Below, piece after piece: positions 46,721 to 58,700 of a DNA stretch of 64,000 nucleotides (position 1 is its first letter; the number at the start of each line of letters is the position of its first letter). A program made the position numbers and the translations under genes. Where the stretch lies: the NCBI GenBank assembly GCA_030077755.1, contig JAQJZZ010000014.1, forward strand, positions 682,001 to 746,000, read 5' to 3'. The notes below the pieces were generated by a model that saw nothing but the letters and a program-made list of their open reading frames with translations, did not search any database and had not been told where the DNA came from. Source of the stretch: Filosporella fistucella (lineage: Eukaryota > Ascomycota > Leotiomycetes > Helotiales).

Positions 46721-47855
46721 ATGTTTTGGAACACCGTCGCTGTCGTTACGCTTCTGGGGCAGTCTGCCTCGGCCCAGAACATGCTTCGTTTTGGTTGCTC
46801 TCAACTCACCATCGAGCGTGCTGATCCTCTCGTCAGTCCTGGAGTAGCTCCAGCTCCACATTCGCATCAAATCGTCGGAGGAAACTCTTTCAATCTTACG
46901 GTACAATCAAGCTTAAATCTTCTTGATAAATCCCAACTGACATCACTCAGATGGAGCCAGGTGTCTTTGATCCCTCCGCTAAATCCAGCTGCACTACATG
47001 TACCTACGCTGAGGACTTCAGCAACTACTGGACCGCATCTCTCTATTTCAAGTCCCCTGAGAATGGTACTTTCCAGCGTGTTCCTCAACTCGCCAACGGC
47101 GGTCTCGTCCAGGATGGGGGTATGACGGTCTATTACATGCCATACAGCGCCAAGAACGGCAAGATGACAGCGTTCAAACCCGGATTTCGAATGCTCGCAG
47201 GAGATCCCATGTCCAAGAAAGCAAACAGAGCCTCTATTTGCCATCGCTGCAACGGAAACGGAGAAGGCTTCGCTCCTTGTGATGCCAAAGACACAGCTGA
47301 GCTGCCAGCCAAGTACTGCCCTAAAGGCATCCGAGCCACAGTTATCTTCCCATCTTGCTGGGACGGAAAGAATGTCGACTCGCCAGATCATAAGAGTCAT
47401 GTCGCCTACTCTAATAGTGGCGGACTTGGTACTACCAATTGTCCTTCAACTCACCCAGTCGCTATTCCACAGGTCATGTACGAGATTATGTGGGATACTG
47501 GAAGATATAAGAATGATGCTTGGTATGGAACTGGCAAGCAGCCTTTTGTGTACAGCTTCGGTGATGGGTAAGTCTCGATCACATATCTCATATAGGCTAC
47601 ATTGCTTACAGTTAAAACAGCACCGGCTATGGTCAGCACGGTGACTATCTCTTCGGATGGAAGGGTGATACTCTTCAAAAGGCTATGGATGCGCTTCCAG
47701 GTGGCAAATGTGCCAATGCCAATTGCAGTGTTCTCAAAGTACAGTCTAATGCGGATGCTATGGCTTGCAAGAAAGCACAACAAGTTGTTGAGGATGTTGG
47801 CAAGAGTGGAGCATGGATCAAGCAACTTCCAGGTGGTGCTGCAGTTACATACTAG
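46721..47855 (+). CDS. Secreted DUF1996 protein
   Basis: Three exons (46721-46900, 46951-47567, 47621-47855) give 343 residues. The signal peptide is [17 protein letters not shown]. The DUF1996 domain (PF09362-type) fills the mature protein: [19 protein letters not shown] at the N-terminus, [70 protein letters not shown] and [22 protein letters not shown]1996 proteins are secreted or wall-associated in fungi, and many carry WSC domains; this one has none. Their biochemical role is not known to me. Conserved His/Asp pairs (PHSH, GQHGDYL) could bind metal, which is conjecture. I chose the internal ATG at 46721 because it begins the signal peptide. Confidence 0.93.
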
Positions 47856-47929
47856 GTGCGAACATGACAACAAATTTTCAGGCATTAGTTTCAGGGGAAA
47901 TTGATTGACGGTGGGGGAAGTCTTTTATT

Positions 47930-48250
47930 TTATATACCGCTACATTCGGGTTGTTTAGGCTTGGCAATATCATTTCTCCAGTCTCTGAAACACTTTCTGT
48001 CGTGTCGTGTCGTGCCCTCATTGTCTCCCTTTCGTGTAGTATAGTGAAATGACATTCCAGCACAGCTCGAACAATTCAACTCACTTGCCGCTTGTGTTGC
48101 ACAGATTCTCTTCTCTTCATGAAAGCCATCGTGTCGTTGAGCTTGCAAATTAAGTTTTGCAGGCGAAGTGAGACCCGTATCGACTTTGTAGCCACTAACG
48201 GAGGAGGCGAGTAGAAATGCCGAAATAAATGCAGCTTTTGAAGAATACAT
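47930..48250 (-). CDS. Small secreted cysteine-containing protein, candidate effector
   Basis: A 106-residue frame starting with a good signal peptide (MYSSKAAFISAFLLASSVSG). The mature part has five cysteines (ICATQ, NCSSCAG, KCF, ECSG) and is rich in charged residues. No family is recognised. The gene sits convergent to, and 75 bases from, the DUF1996 gene. The end after SSCAGMSF could be altered by a missed intron, so the C-terminal third is uncertain. Small secreted cysteine-containing proteins are often effectors, but nothing in the sequence proves that role. Confidence 0.45.
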   Translation of the reverse strand: MYSSKAAFISAFLLASSVSGYKVDTGLTSPAKLNLQAQRHDGFHEEKRICATQAASELNCSSCAGMSFHYTTRKGDNEGTTRHDRKCFRDWRNDIAKPKQPECSGI

Positions 48251-49888
48251 CTATGCTTGAAAACGAGCGAAGGTAGAAAATTTCATGAGAGTAGTAATGA
48301 ATCCGAATACAAGCATCAACTGGCAGAATATTGGAGGGTTGGATCTTGTAAGAATAAATATTGCAGCTAGGAGAATCGAACATTTTTGAGAATTAAAAAC
48401 TCCTTCAAACGCTAAGAATTCCATCAATTCACGATTCTATAGAAGAGGAATATGACGGCATTGTTGCTCGTACAATCTGTCTCAGACCAGTGTCTTTCCT
48501 TTTTCGCGAGTTTTTTTTAACCTTGTTCTAAGGCTATTAGAGCCACGCGGTTATATCTGAGACATTTTCCTTCGAGAGGGATAGAATTCTATAGCATATA
48601 ATGTAATGACAAAACTTCAAATTTAATTGTAGGTGGAAACTATAGTGAAATGGTAAAGTTGGCAATTACACTAAAGGCATGCTTGAACAATTCAATCATT
48701 ATTGACAAACTGAAAACTTTTCTCCCAAATTGATAGACTGTTCCACTAAAGGAGCTGTCTTCTCGGAGGGTCCGCTTGCATACTTCGCCTTAATAATTGA
48801 AGAAATCAATTTCTCAATATCTCCTCCTTTGTAAACATTCTGCAAATATCTAAAAAGTAGCGCCAAACTGAAAGGCTGAAAATGGACATATTCATTGAGA
48901 TTCATGGGCCTTATAGTTCCCTTATTTTCGAAGGGCTGTTAGCAAGAGTCTGCTGCATTCTGAGGGTGTCAGAAACGTATTTAGAATTATAAAATCACGT
49001 GCTCAACAATGTTAGTGTCAATATCAAATGTTTAACGGATTGAAATGTGGTGAATAAGAAGCTCAACTGAGCTTCTTTCAGCTAAAGATTCACTTTGCAT
49101 TGACTTTTGCATCTCTTTTTGTTAAACTTGTCATCTCACATAATGTTCTCATGTTCTTGAACTTTATATAATCGAAATGATAACAATCGAAATGGCGGGG
49201 TAGTGCGGGGTAATTTGACAGGAAGATATTTGGAATTGAACAGCATTAGTCTTCTACTGTGAGTTTTTGTTCAATCATTTGTAGCCAGACTTCTATCAAA
49301 CAATATATGATTTGAAAGGGAAATAATCGCGTTTTCTTACGGGTCAACATTTGATTTATTGGCTGACGACGAAGAAGAAATACACTGCCTGAATTGAAAT
49401 TGAAACCCGGTAGAAGCTTACTGAGAACTCTCTGCCTATACACTGATTTGAGGCAAGTATGCCGAGAATAATTCGAAGTCGATTTATTCTTAACACATGT
49501 GCAATAAAGTGTATAGAATCTCAAGTGAGACTTTCCATGAGGCAGAAAGCTGACTGTTGCCAATGTGTAGATAAGATGAGCTGCAAGGGTTGTTGCTCGC
49601 TTTGGGATCTTGGGTACTGTATGGCTGGATCCACATGCTGCACTGACACAGAAATCAGCCTTGCCCCTCGATTATAAGGCCCAACTGCATTATTGCATCT
49701 TAGTTCTGCCTCGCTGCCTACCCAATGTTGCATAGAGCCATGGCAGCAGCGCTAACGGACAACATCCAAAAGACGAAGGAGGATTTCACTTTTAATAAGC
49801 CACACACCCGCCAGTATCTTCTTGCACAGCCTCACATAAACCTCCTGGGAGACAGACTACTCAAACCTCTATCTTAATCTTCTGCGAA
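48251..49888. other. AT-rich intergenic stretch
   Basis: About 1.6 kb. A cysteine-rich frame at 49459-49677 (plus) lacks a signal peptide and is treated as doubtful. Otherwise nothing is supported. Confidence 0.35.
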
Positions 49889-50665
49889 ATGATGGAGTCG
49901 ATGGATCATTCCCCAGCCTCTACTTGCTTCCAAACCCTTCCCTTGGAGCTTCGTAATCAGATCTGGAAAGATGCACTTCCTACAGACGTCGGCTCAGCTC
50001 TATTCTTTTTCCAAAGTGGGTGTTGGCATCCCCGACAACTCAGTGATGAAAGTTATACCCTCGAATGGGACTTCAGAGAGCTAGAACCCTTCCGTTTCAA
50101 CATTCCCCTCGTTGCCGTCAACCACGAAGCACGAAAGATCGCATTGGCTTGGATCAAAGAGAACGGTGTCGAGAACATCGGACAATTTGCTTTCGTTCGC
50201 TATTTCGATCCCAAAACAGACGCTCTATACGTACCTATCGAGGAAGGGGACGAGTTTATCGCTGACCCCATGAATCGATTCAATCAACCAGATATGTTAC
50301 ATCAACCCGCCACTACTACCGCATCTCTGCAACGCCTCGCTATAACTGAAACATTCCTACGAGATTCGGATGCAAATGAAACTTTGCAAGATATGTTTCA
50401 CTGTTTCCACCACCTCAAGACGCTGCTGGTCATTGTTGGCGAACAACCTGACGAGGTATCTCGATGGGCATTTATAGATGCGCAACGAGGGGCATTCATT
50501 CGGGAACAAGGGAAGAGAGAGTTTAACTTTGAAGGGAATCGTGTCGGGGATCATGGGATTTACGAGTTGATTGAGGAGGCCATCGAAACACGTCTCAGTA
50601 TTCCCATTCCCTTGGAATTTGTTAAACCATTTGAAGTTCGACTTGCCATAGCTGTTCGAAGATGA
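49889..50665 (+). CDS. 2EXR-domain protein
   Basis: A single exon of 258 residues. FQTLPLELRNQIWKDALP at about 14-31 is the opening of the 2EXR domain (named from a paired motif including E-x-R), and FNIPLVAVNHEARKIALAW at about 70-88 is its second conserved strand-helix block, where arginine follows the NHEAR motif. DALYVPIEEGDEF and a C-terminal LKTLLVIVGE continue the usual fold. The family is large in ascomycetes and has no established biochemical role; an F-box-like N-terminal resemblance (LPxELRxxIW) is noted in the literature for related proteins. The intact reading frame contrasts with the broken relative at 14846-16532. Two ATGs lie at the start; the first, at 49889, is used. Confidence 0.88.
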   Translation: MMESMDHSPASTCFQTLPLELRNQIWKDALPTDVGSALFFFQSGCWHPRQLSDESYTLEWDFRELEPFRFNIPLVAVNHEARKIALAWIKENGVENIGQFAFVRYFDPKTDALYVPIEEGDEFIADPMNRFNQPDMLHQPATTTASLQRLAITETFLRDSDANETLQDMFHCFHHLKTLLVIVGEQPDEVSRWAFIDAQRGAFIREQGKREFNFEGNRVGDHGIYELIEEAIETRLSIPIPLEFVKPFEVRLAIAVRR

Positions 50666-51669
50666 TACCAACTCGGTGGGGACGTTTCGAAGCAGAGGTT
50701 TTTGGCTCTAGGTACAAACCATCTATCTTCGTTTATTTTGATAAGTCTCATATCAGAACACCAGATCTTTGCACTTTCAAATTAATTCTTGTGATCGATT
50801 GTAGATTTATTAGTCGAAAGTAGTCTAGGTAAGGGCGGTGATATGATTAATGCGGCCAATATACCGCTCCAACCTTGTTCGCCCTGCTGCTGGTGTCTTC
50901 CATTCACTTTTCTCCAAGGTTCATTCTTTCCCTTCTCTGTCTGCTACCATCTGTGCAATCACTCTCAGGACCAGCACCAGAGGAGTAAAAGGCTCCTGAG
51001 TGAACTGCATTATTACTATCCTCGTTTACCGGGATGAAGTGAAGTCACCACCATTGAAAACAGAGAGCGTGTAGTAGGATGCTTCAGTGTATCATAAAGG
51101 CAAGTTGCCGATAGGTGTGTGAAATTCTTTATATCCCTTTCCTCTTCTCAAAGCGAACAATCAAATAATCCAGATCGACTCGACATTTGAACATTGCTCC
51201 TCGTATCAACTACTTTCCCCACCTTCTTTTGCCTCAGAATTTTCGGAAAGCGCGACGTTATATGACTATAAATCTTGGCGGGCTTAAGGGCAACAATAAA
51301 ACCTTCGATACCGCTCCTTCAACGTTGCTTCATGATAGACATATAGGATGAGTTGCCATAGGAGCTCCAAATCACGTGATATAGCCCAAATACTGAATGT
51401 GAACATTACTTCCAAGGTGACAAAAGAAGGGCTAGAAAGGAGTCGGACATGAGATCAATCAAGAATAGCAATATGGTGTTCGAGATATGGCAGGTCCATG
51501 CACGAATCAGGTCACTTGACTTCGTCCGAAATATGAGAATAGAAAGTTGGCAGGAGGCTGCAAGAATGGCATTCGCACTCCGGACTGCTCTAAATTCCTC
51601 GACTCCTTTTACGGAGGTTCCAGCATACTATATAGACCGCCGTCCTTCTATAAACTCCGTGATCCTTCC
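50666..51669. other. Intergenic before the transposon
   Basis: No supported genes. Frames of 64-90 codons (50843-51037, 51449-51721) show no features, and the second runs into the element's inverted repeat. Confidence 0.35.
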
Positions 51670-51701
51670 CACCAGTGGGTGCACTAATTCCCGCACCAGC
51701 C
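51670..51701 (+). repeat. Left terminal inverted repeat
   Basis: Begins CACCAGTGGGTGCACTAATT and is the exact reverse complement of 53101-53132 over 32 bases. Confidence 0.95.
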
Positions 51702-51766
51702 AGATTTTAAGCGAGATGTAAATAGCCTCGATTTTAAAAGTAAACAAACTCAATTCAACCACCATT

Positions 51767-53044
51767 ATGGCAGTCAAAACAAGGTCCAATCGCTACCAAA
51801 CTCCCCCTACTGAATTCTATAACCCTGGTACACGTACTTCTCGAAAGAGAGTGCGATTCTATGACGCATGGGACCATAGATCCCCCTCAAAGTCGCTACG
51901 CGCCCTTGAACGCGATTTTGGACTTACTCATCCGAATGGGCAGCGATGGCTCGACCAGAGAGCTATTTATGGCTCTCCTGCATACAAGAGGACGCGTAGG
52001 CTGTCTGAGAAGCTTGGTAGACGTTCTGAAGTCTCAGCAGAGGTGTGTAAAATGCTTGTGGATCCAGCGCAGAACCCGGTACGCGACCAGCTATATGAGG
52101 TACAAATTGAACACCATAACCTACCTGTTAAGAAGCGCGCTTTACAAGCCAGACTTAAAGCAACCACCAGGAAGGGCAGGAGGTATAAGAAAGCATATGT
52201 GAGGAAGGTGTTTCGCCGTCAGAACTTTGCAGAACGCATTCATTACGGCGCAGCCCACCGGGGCAAGAATATACACGATTTCTGGGCGTGGGTCTTCTTT
52301 ACAGATGAAGCACACTTAGATCCTTCTTTTATGTGTGTAGGAGAGATACTACGAGAGGAGGGGCACCGGTATGACACTAAAAATATCGAGCAACGGCCTG
52401 CTTTAACCGGGGCGAAGCTACATGTGGCCGGGTGGTGTACTTGGTGGGAGAAGGCAGAGTACTTAGTCTTTTACAATGATGAACAACCTCATGTGGAGAC
52501 TCCTCCCTATCCACGCAAGCCACGCCACCGCAAGAAGGAGACTCAAGAGCAATATGACACGCGTTTAAAGGAGTGGGAAGCAGGGAAGCCTCACAAGGTC
52601 GAAGTGAAGCCACAGGGCAATGGTATGACGCAATTATATTACTGTGAGAAGATCCTGCCTACTTATATCGAAGCTATTCACAAAGCACGATAATAGCCCG
52701 GCTGGGATCTTAAACCGTGGCTATTTTAAGAGGATGGCGACCCTAGCCATGGCAAGAAGAAGTATGGCTTGGCTTCAAAGCTTAGAGACGAGAATTGGAT
52801 CCCTTGCTTAAAGCATCCACCGTAGAGCCCTGATTTAAACCCTATGGAGGTAGTATGGAACATATTAAAGCAAAGAGTGCGTCGTAGAAGGTGGGATGAT
52901 TTGGAGGGGTATAAACAAGTAGTGCAAGAGGAATGGAGCAAGATTACAATGGCAGAGATCCGTGCACGCATTATAGACATGCCTAGGAGATGTCAATTGC
53001 TTACTGAAACAGGTGGAAAGCGCATTAAATCAGCGTTATGGTAA
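51767..53044 (+). pseudogene. DDE transposase with four nonsense codons
   Basis: A single frame of 425 codons. The N-terminal part is basic and helix-turn-helix-like (SKSLRALERDFGLTHPNGQRW). WVFFTDEAHLDPS gives the first catalytic aspartate, EDGDPSHG the second, and SPDLNPMEVVWNILKQRV the third acidic residue about 37 positions later. Stops lie at 52691 (TAA), 52694 (TAG), 52727 (TAA) and 52823 (TAG). Each becomes Gln by one T-to-C reversal, and Gln is what relatives commonly carry before EDxxPxH and in PPQSPDLNP. All four are therefore consistent with C-to-T changes at CpA, the signature of repeat-induced point mutation. The frame is otherwise intact, so inactivation seems fairly recent. Confidence 0.9.
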
Positions 53045-53100
53045 TTAATTATAGTAATTGTAGCATTAATAGCCATTTTCTTGACTTTTTTGGTGTTCTC

Positions 53101-53132
53101 GGCTGGTGCGGGAATTAGTGCACCCACTGGTG
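53101..53132 (-). repeat. Right terminal inverted repeat
   Basis: Begins GGCTGGTGCGGGAATTAGTG; exact reverse complement of the left repeat. Confidence 0.95.
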
Positions 53133-53384
53133 TTCCCACTTTTGCACCAGCGAGAGATTGTAGTCAGCTTCGTATACTCAGTCTAACTGTATTAAGAATA
53201 CGAACCTCCAAGTCTAACCACTCCTGGAATACGACGTCGCCAGATCTTCACCACAGAAAATGCATTACGCAGCCACCTTCGGGTCATCACCCAGGCAGCT
53301 TCGCCGCATGCTAAATGAACAACGATATAAGAATCTCGATGGCTCCATGCACAGTTCTCTTTTCGGGATACGAAGTCCAGCACC

Positions 53385-54918
53385 ATGGAGAATCAGTTAT
53401 CGTTTTTCACACTCGGAGATAAGCCTGTAAAGGAGGTGGATGCCAATGGGAATCCGGTCCGCAAACGACAACAACATCGCAAATCGAGAAATGGATGCAA
53501 GGAATGCAAGCGTAGAAAAGTTAAGGTTTGTCTTCCAATTGAGTTTGTGGTTTATCTGATCGTGGGGGTGGGTCTGTGGCGATATTGAGGCTGATGGGGG
53601 GAATAGTGCGATGAATCCTCGCCGGCTTGTGAGAATTGCACGAAGAGAAATCTGAATTGTAGCTTTTTACAGACGAAAAGACCCGTGAAACAGCTTCTCA
53701 CACACTCTACACCCAGTAATTGTCTTGTCTGTGGCAATTCGCCTCCTCCTGTATCTCCACCTTCCAGCGTGACCGATGATGGATATCCAAAACATGACCG
53801 TATCTTCTTCTCCGACAGACCGGAAAATATCGGATTAATATTGCGAAGAAGTCCAGCTGAAAGAGAACTTTTCATAAGATTCGAGAGGGTTACTTCAAAG
53901 ACGATGGCAATGACCAGCCTCTTTTGGGATAAGGAAGTTTTGGAGTTTGCTTTGCAGGTAATGTGATCTATAATTATATGTAAGCCAAACTGACAGTCTC
54001 AAAAAGGATGACTATGTCATGAATGCATTACTACTTGTAGCTGCATCTCATGTCAACTACTTTCTTCCGCCAGGAGATCCCTCGAGACTACCAGTACTCC
54101 ATTATTACGCAAATGCTCTGACTGGATTGCGGCTCGCCTTGGCAGAAGAGCTTACACTTCAAGTATTTGATGCGATCTTCACTGCATCTTTGATGCTCAT
54201 CCAATATTCTTGGACTCATATCGATTTCTGTCCTAACCTCACCAACACCGACTCTGACATCGCGGCTATCTTCATCGAGACAGTGGGGTTCTTCCACGGC
54301 TTAAGAGCCTGTATCTTCACACAGCCAGAAATCTTCTTTTCTACCAAATGGCGAAAAGTTATGAAGTACAGTCCCAGAGCAGCACTGGAAGATTACGTCT
54401 TGAAATATGGTGATAAAACTGAGTTTGAGCGAATGTTCGACCATTTAATGTTTTGCGGCGTTGGGTCTAGGACTTTGGCCAGCTATACAGTTGATAATAT
54501 GACCACTGCTGCGAGACTTGTTGTTCCTCTACAAGCAATCAAGCTCGGGCGTCCAGAAATACAAAAATCAGAGGTATTGCCTGACCTTCGGAGATTTCTC
54601 TTCACATGGCCAACCTTCTGCACCGATGGTTTTCTTCAACAGGTAAAGGACCAGAATCCTACGTCTATGGTCTTATTGTTGTATTATTATGCTGCAATCA
54701 TGGCCATTCTATCGGACGATCTTTGGTGGATGCAAGATCGGGCTACGTACATGTATAATCTTTTGAAGACGAAATTAGAGGGACGGTGCGATCGTTGCAC
54801 GGGGCCAGCATTTGCGATTTGCGCTCCGAACTACAAACCATTCTCTTGGGAAAGCCCGATGTATCCTTCCCTTGAACCATCTATTCCATTCCACCCTACA
54901 CCGAGGAAGAACTTTTAG
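53385..54918 (+). CDS. Zn2Cys6 transcription factor, Upc2-like
   Basis: Three exons (53385-53525, 53607-53957, 54007-54918) give 467 residues. RKSRNGCKECKRRKVK joins to CDESSPACENCTKRNLNC, a C-x2-C-x6-C-x6-C-x2-C-x6-C cluster at residues 38-65. The basic RKSRNGC lead-in and the downstream region (ERELFIRFERVTSKTMA, ALLLVAASHVNYF, FDAIFTASLMLIQYSW) are the pattern of fungal sterol-uptake-control-like (Upc2/Ecm22-type) regulators. Many such proteins are not sterol regulators, so its target is open. It lies just upstream of an ABC exporter and a dioxygenase and may control them (inference). The transposon ends only about 250 bases before its ATG. Confidence 0.9.
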
Positions 54919-55774
54919 AGCAGCGACCGAATGGGATTCGAGGAAACGTGGACACGGAGTATTCGTCGGATGTAATATATCGGAGGTGCTAAAATCTTCA
55001 CTCAATCGAACATGAAGCAACTCATCTCAAAAACATCACTTCGTGTATAATTCACGAACAAGTACATTTGAAATTACATCATCTCTGAATCATAAGGCAT
55101 ACATGATAATTACAGCGATTGAGTCATATCTGCAACTTCGTATTCTGCAACTGCTATGCAAATCTGATGTGGGTGGCCGCTTTATCGGAGACATCTACGT
55201 TCTAAGCGGCCAGATTCAGCCCTCGCACACATTTCAGCCAAAACTTCCATTCGTCAACACAGACGAAAGTAACCGTATTCCCCATTTGGTAATACGTTCT
55301 GTCCGGATTGGTGGACTTCTGATTGGTCGGAGTCGGAGGTTAAGATTACCCAGCACCAACTGACTGCATCACCTCCCACTCGCGGGTTCACCTGCTGCCC
55401 CGGAAAGACCCTGATGTGCATCAACGGAACATAGTAATGTCCGTCAAAACTCCGCTGACCTACACAAAATACTTTGTTTATAAGGAAGGGCAAGACCCGT
55501 CTCCTTCGCTCTTCTCGCATTCTGGTCGCTACTATTGATATTTAATTGTTGTGGTGGTCTGATTCTCATTGCGACGGCTCTTTAATTCTTCACTGTCGTG
55601 GTGTTCCTTCGACCTTTTTTCTGCTTCGTACCCAATATTGTCAGCCTCGTCCTACCAATCCTTACGCCTTGCAGAGGGGAACAAATTTGACTCATACGGC
55701 GACCATATTTCATATTTCTTTGATTCTTTCTTCAGACTCTTCAGCATCTCACGGTCTTCGCATCATCTTTCGCA
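54919..55774. other. Intergenic, promoter of the ABC transporter
   Basis: No gene supported. The last 250 bases before the ATG are CT-rich, as in many fungal promoters and leaders. Confidence 0.4.
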
Positions 55775-58700
55775 ATGGCTCTCGAAACCAAAGATGCTTC
55801 TTCCACGAAAGCGACCGAAGATAGTCAGAGGAGGTCCATGTCAAGTAATGACGAAATGAAGCAAGAGAAGGAGAAGCCTGGTGTACACAATCTCACCGAT
55901 GAGGAGCAGGAAATCTTAGACCGACAGTTGCGCATTCCACAGATCAAAGCAAGCTTCTTCATGCTCTTTCGATATGCCACCAAGGTGGATCTCGCCATCA
56001 TTGCTGTCTGTATCGTCTGTGCAGCAGGCGCTGGATCAATCTTCCCACTGATGACTGCAAGTATATGTTTGGTAGTCTGAAGAGGAATACTAATAGTGCC
56101 CAGGTTGTCTTTGGTAACTTTGCGGGAACCTTCGCCTCGTTCTTTAACGGCACAATAAGCACTGCACATTTCCGCCATGAAATAAGCCACCTCGCTCTAT
56201 ATTTCATCTACCTCGCAATAGCATCCTTTTCGACTGTGTATGTTGCGACTGTTGGGTTCATCTATAGTGGCGAGCACATTACGCAGAAGCTCCGAGAGAA
56301 ATATCTACGTTCCATTCTCCATCAAAACATCGCCCTGTTCGACAAACTCGGTGCAGGAGAGATCACCACTCGCATCACAGCTGACATGTCGGCTGTTCAG
56401 GATGGGATATCTGAAAAAGTTGGTCTTACAATCACTGGAGTTTCGACATTGGTTGGCTCTCTTATCGTCGGATTCGTCAAGGATTGGAGGTTGACTTTGA
56501 TTCTACTATCTGTAATCATCTCGATGATTGTGATGATGGGTGGCTGCTCTCGATTCATCGTCAAATTCAGCAAGCTATCTCAAAAATTCTCTGGAACTGG
56601 AGCGACTCTCGCTGAGGAGGTCTTTAGCTCCATTCGAAATGCTACTTCTCTCGGCACCCAAGACAGACTGGCAAGCGAATACGACAAGTTTCTCCTGGAT
56701 GCCGAGACATGGGGATTCAAGTTGAAGGCCACGGTGGGTATCATGATGGGATCGATGATGTTTATCATGTTTTCCAACTATGCTTTGTCATTCTGGCAAG
56801 GATCGAGATTTCTTGCTAAAGGTGGCATTTCTGTGGGTGACATCCTCACTATTCTCCTTGCAATGATGATGGGCTCAGTGTCTATGGGCCAAGTTGCACC
56901 TCATTTTCAGGCATTTGCTGTCGCTATTGGGACTGCAGGTCCAATCTACAGCGTCATTGACCGCCCAGTAGATGAGACATCCCTCTCTGGGAAGACGCTG
57001 CCTAACGTTGAAGGTACTATCGAGCTCAGAGGCATCAAGCATGTGTACCCTTCACGACCGGAGGTGGTGGTGATGCAAGATGTTAATCTTGTCATTCCAG
57101 CTGGGAAAGTCACTGCTCTTGTCGGAGCTTCCGGGTCTGGCAAATCTACAGCGATTGGGCTGATTGAAAGATTCTATATCCCTGTTGGTGGACAGGTACT
57201 TCTCGATGGTGAAGACATTCAGACGTTAGAGTTGAAGTGGCTTCGACAACAAATGGCTCTCGTGAGTCAAGAGCCAGTTTTGTTCCGCACATCTGTCTTT
57301 GACAATATCGCTCATGGCCTCATTGGCAGCCAATTTCACGGAGCTTCTGCCGAGAAGAAGTCAGAGTTGGTTATAAATGCAGCAAAGATGGCGAATGCGC
57401 ATGACTTCATTTCAAGCTTGCCTGAAGGATACGATACCGATGTGGGAGAACGAGGATTTCTGATGTAAGTTGTTATCAGTGATGCGCTTTCAAAACACGA
57501 TACTAATATGAAGTAGGTCCGGAGGTCAGAAACAGCGTATTGCCATCGCTCGTGCTATCATTAGTGATCCAAAAATCCTACTCCTTGACGAAGCTACATC
57601 TGCGCTTGATACTAAATCAGAAGGAGTCGTTCAATCTGCATTAGATGCAGCTTCTCAAGGCCGCACCACCATCGTCATCGCACACAGATTGTCTACCATC
57701 AAAGGAGCAGATAACATCGTTGTCATGTCAGAAGGGACAATTGTCGAACAAGGCACCCACGACGAGCTCATCAGTCGTGGTGGAGCATATCTACAATTGA
57801 TTGAGGCCCAAAAAATCGCTGCACAGACTGTCTTCCTTTCCAACCAGGAACAATCCGAGGATTCAGACGACCCGAATGGACACAATGAGCTGAATGAGTT
57901 GGCACAGGTCCAAACTTCAGCCACAGGTGCCAGTGATGGTATCAAACCCATGCGTACCATGACCCGTGCATCTACTCGAATATACGGTGGAGAAGAGGGA
58001 AAAGCTCCAAAGCCCCAGTTCAATTACTCTCTGTGGACACTCATCAAATTCATCGCCGCCTTCAACAAAACAGAAATGGGCGTCATGTCCCTCGGTTTCA
58101 TCGCTTCTATTTTCTGTGGCAGCGGAGTTCCTCTTCAAGGTGTCTACATGGGCCACTGTATTTCAGCGCTTTCTCAACCGCCATCGAACTATCACCAGAT
58201 GCGACATGATATCAATTTCTGGTCGCTTATGTTCTTCATTACTGGTCTTGCAATGTTGTTTGCTTATACCATCCAAGGAGCAGCATTTGCATATTGTTCT
58301 GAACGACTCATCTTCCGCGCTCGCTCGCAGGCTATCCGTGCCATGCTCCGTCAAGACATTTCTTTCTTTGATCAACCAGAAAATTCCTCTGGTGCTCTTG
58401 TTTCAATTCTATCACAGGAGGTTACTTCCCTCGCTGGAATGAGCGGTGCTACACTTGGCTCCATCCTTGCCGCTGTAACTACAATCGTAACCGCCCTCGC
58501 CATTGCCTGTGCCATCAATTACAAACTCGGTCTCGTCTGCGCAACAGCAATGCCTGTTCTCCTTGCCTGTGGCTTCTTCCGTTTCTGGGTCCTAGCACGC
58601 TTTAACGTTCGCGCTCGAAAAGCATACGAAGATTCAGCTTCCTATGCATGCGAAGCCACAGCAGCTATCCGCACCATCGCCTCTCTCACCCGCGAGGACG

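Larger units (their letters stand above)
51670..53132 (+). mobile_element. Tc1/mariner-type DNA transposon, complete but inactivated
   Basis: 1463 bp bounded by perfect 32-bp inverted repeats. One transposase frame fills most of it, interrupted by four stops. Outside the repeats the bases TTCC occur on both sides (51666-51669 and 53133-53136) and could be a target duplication, though this superfamily normally duplicates TA, so chance is possible. Confidence 0.88.

Noticed and set aside
49459..49677. Cysteine-rich 72-codon frame (CCQCVDKMSCKGCC pattern)
   Set aside because: Looks knottin-like, but has no signal peptide, no supported upstream exon and sits in AT-rich intergenic DNA; too weak to list as a gene.
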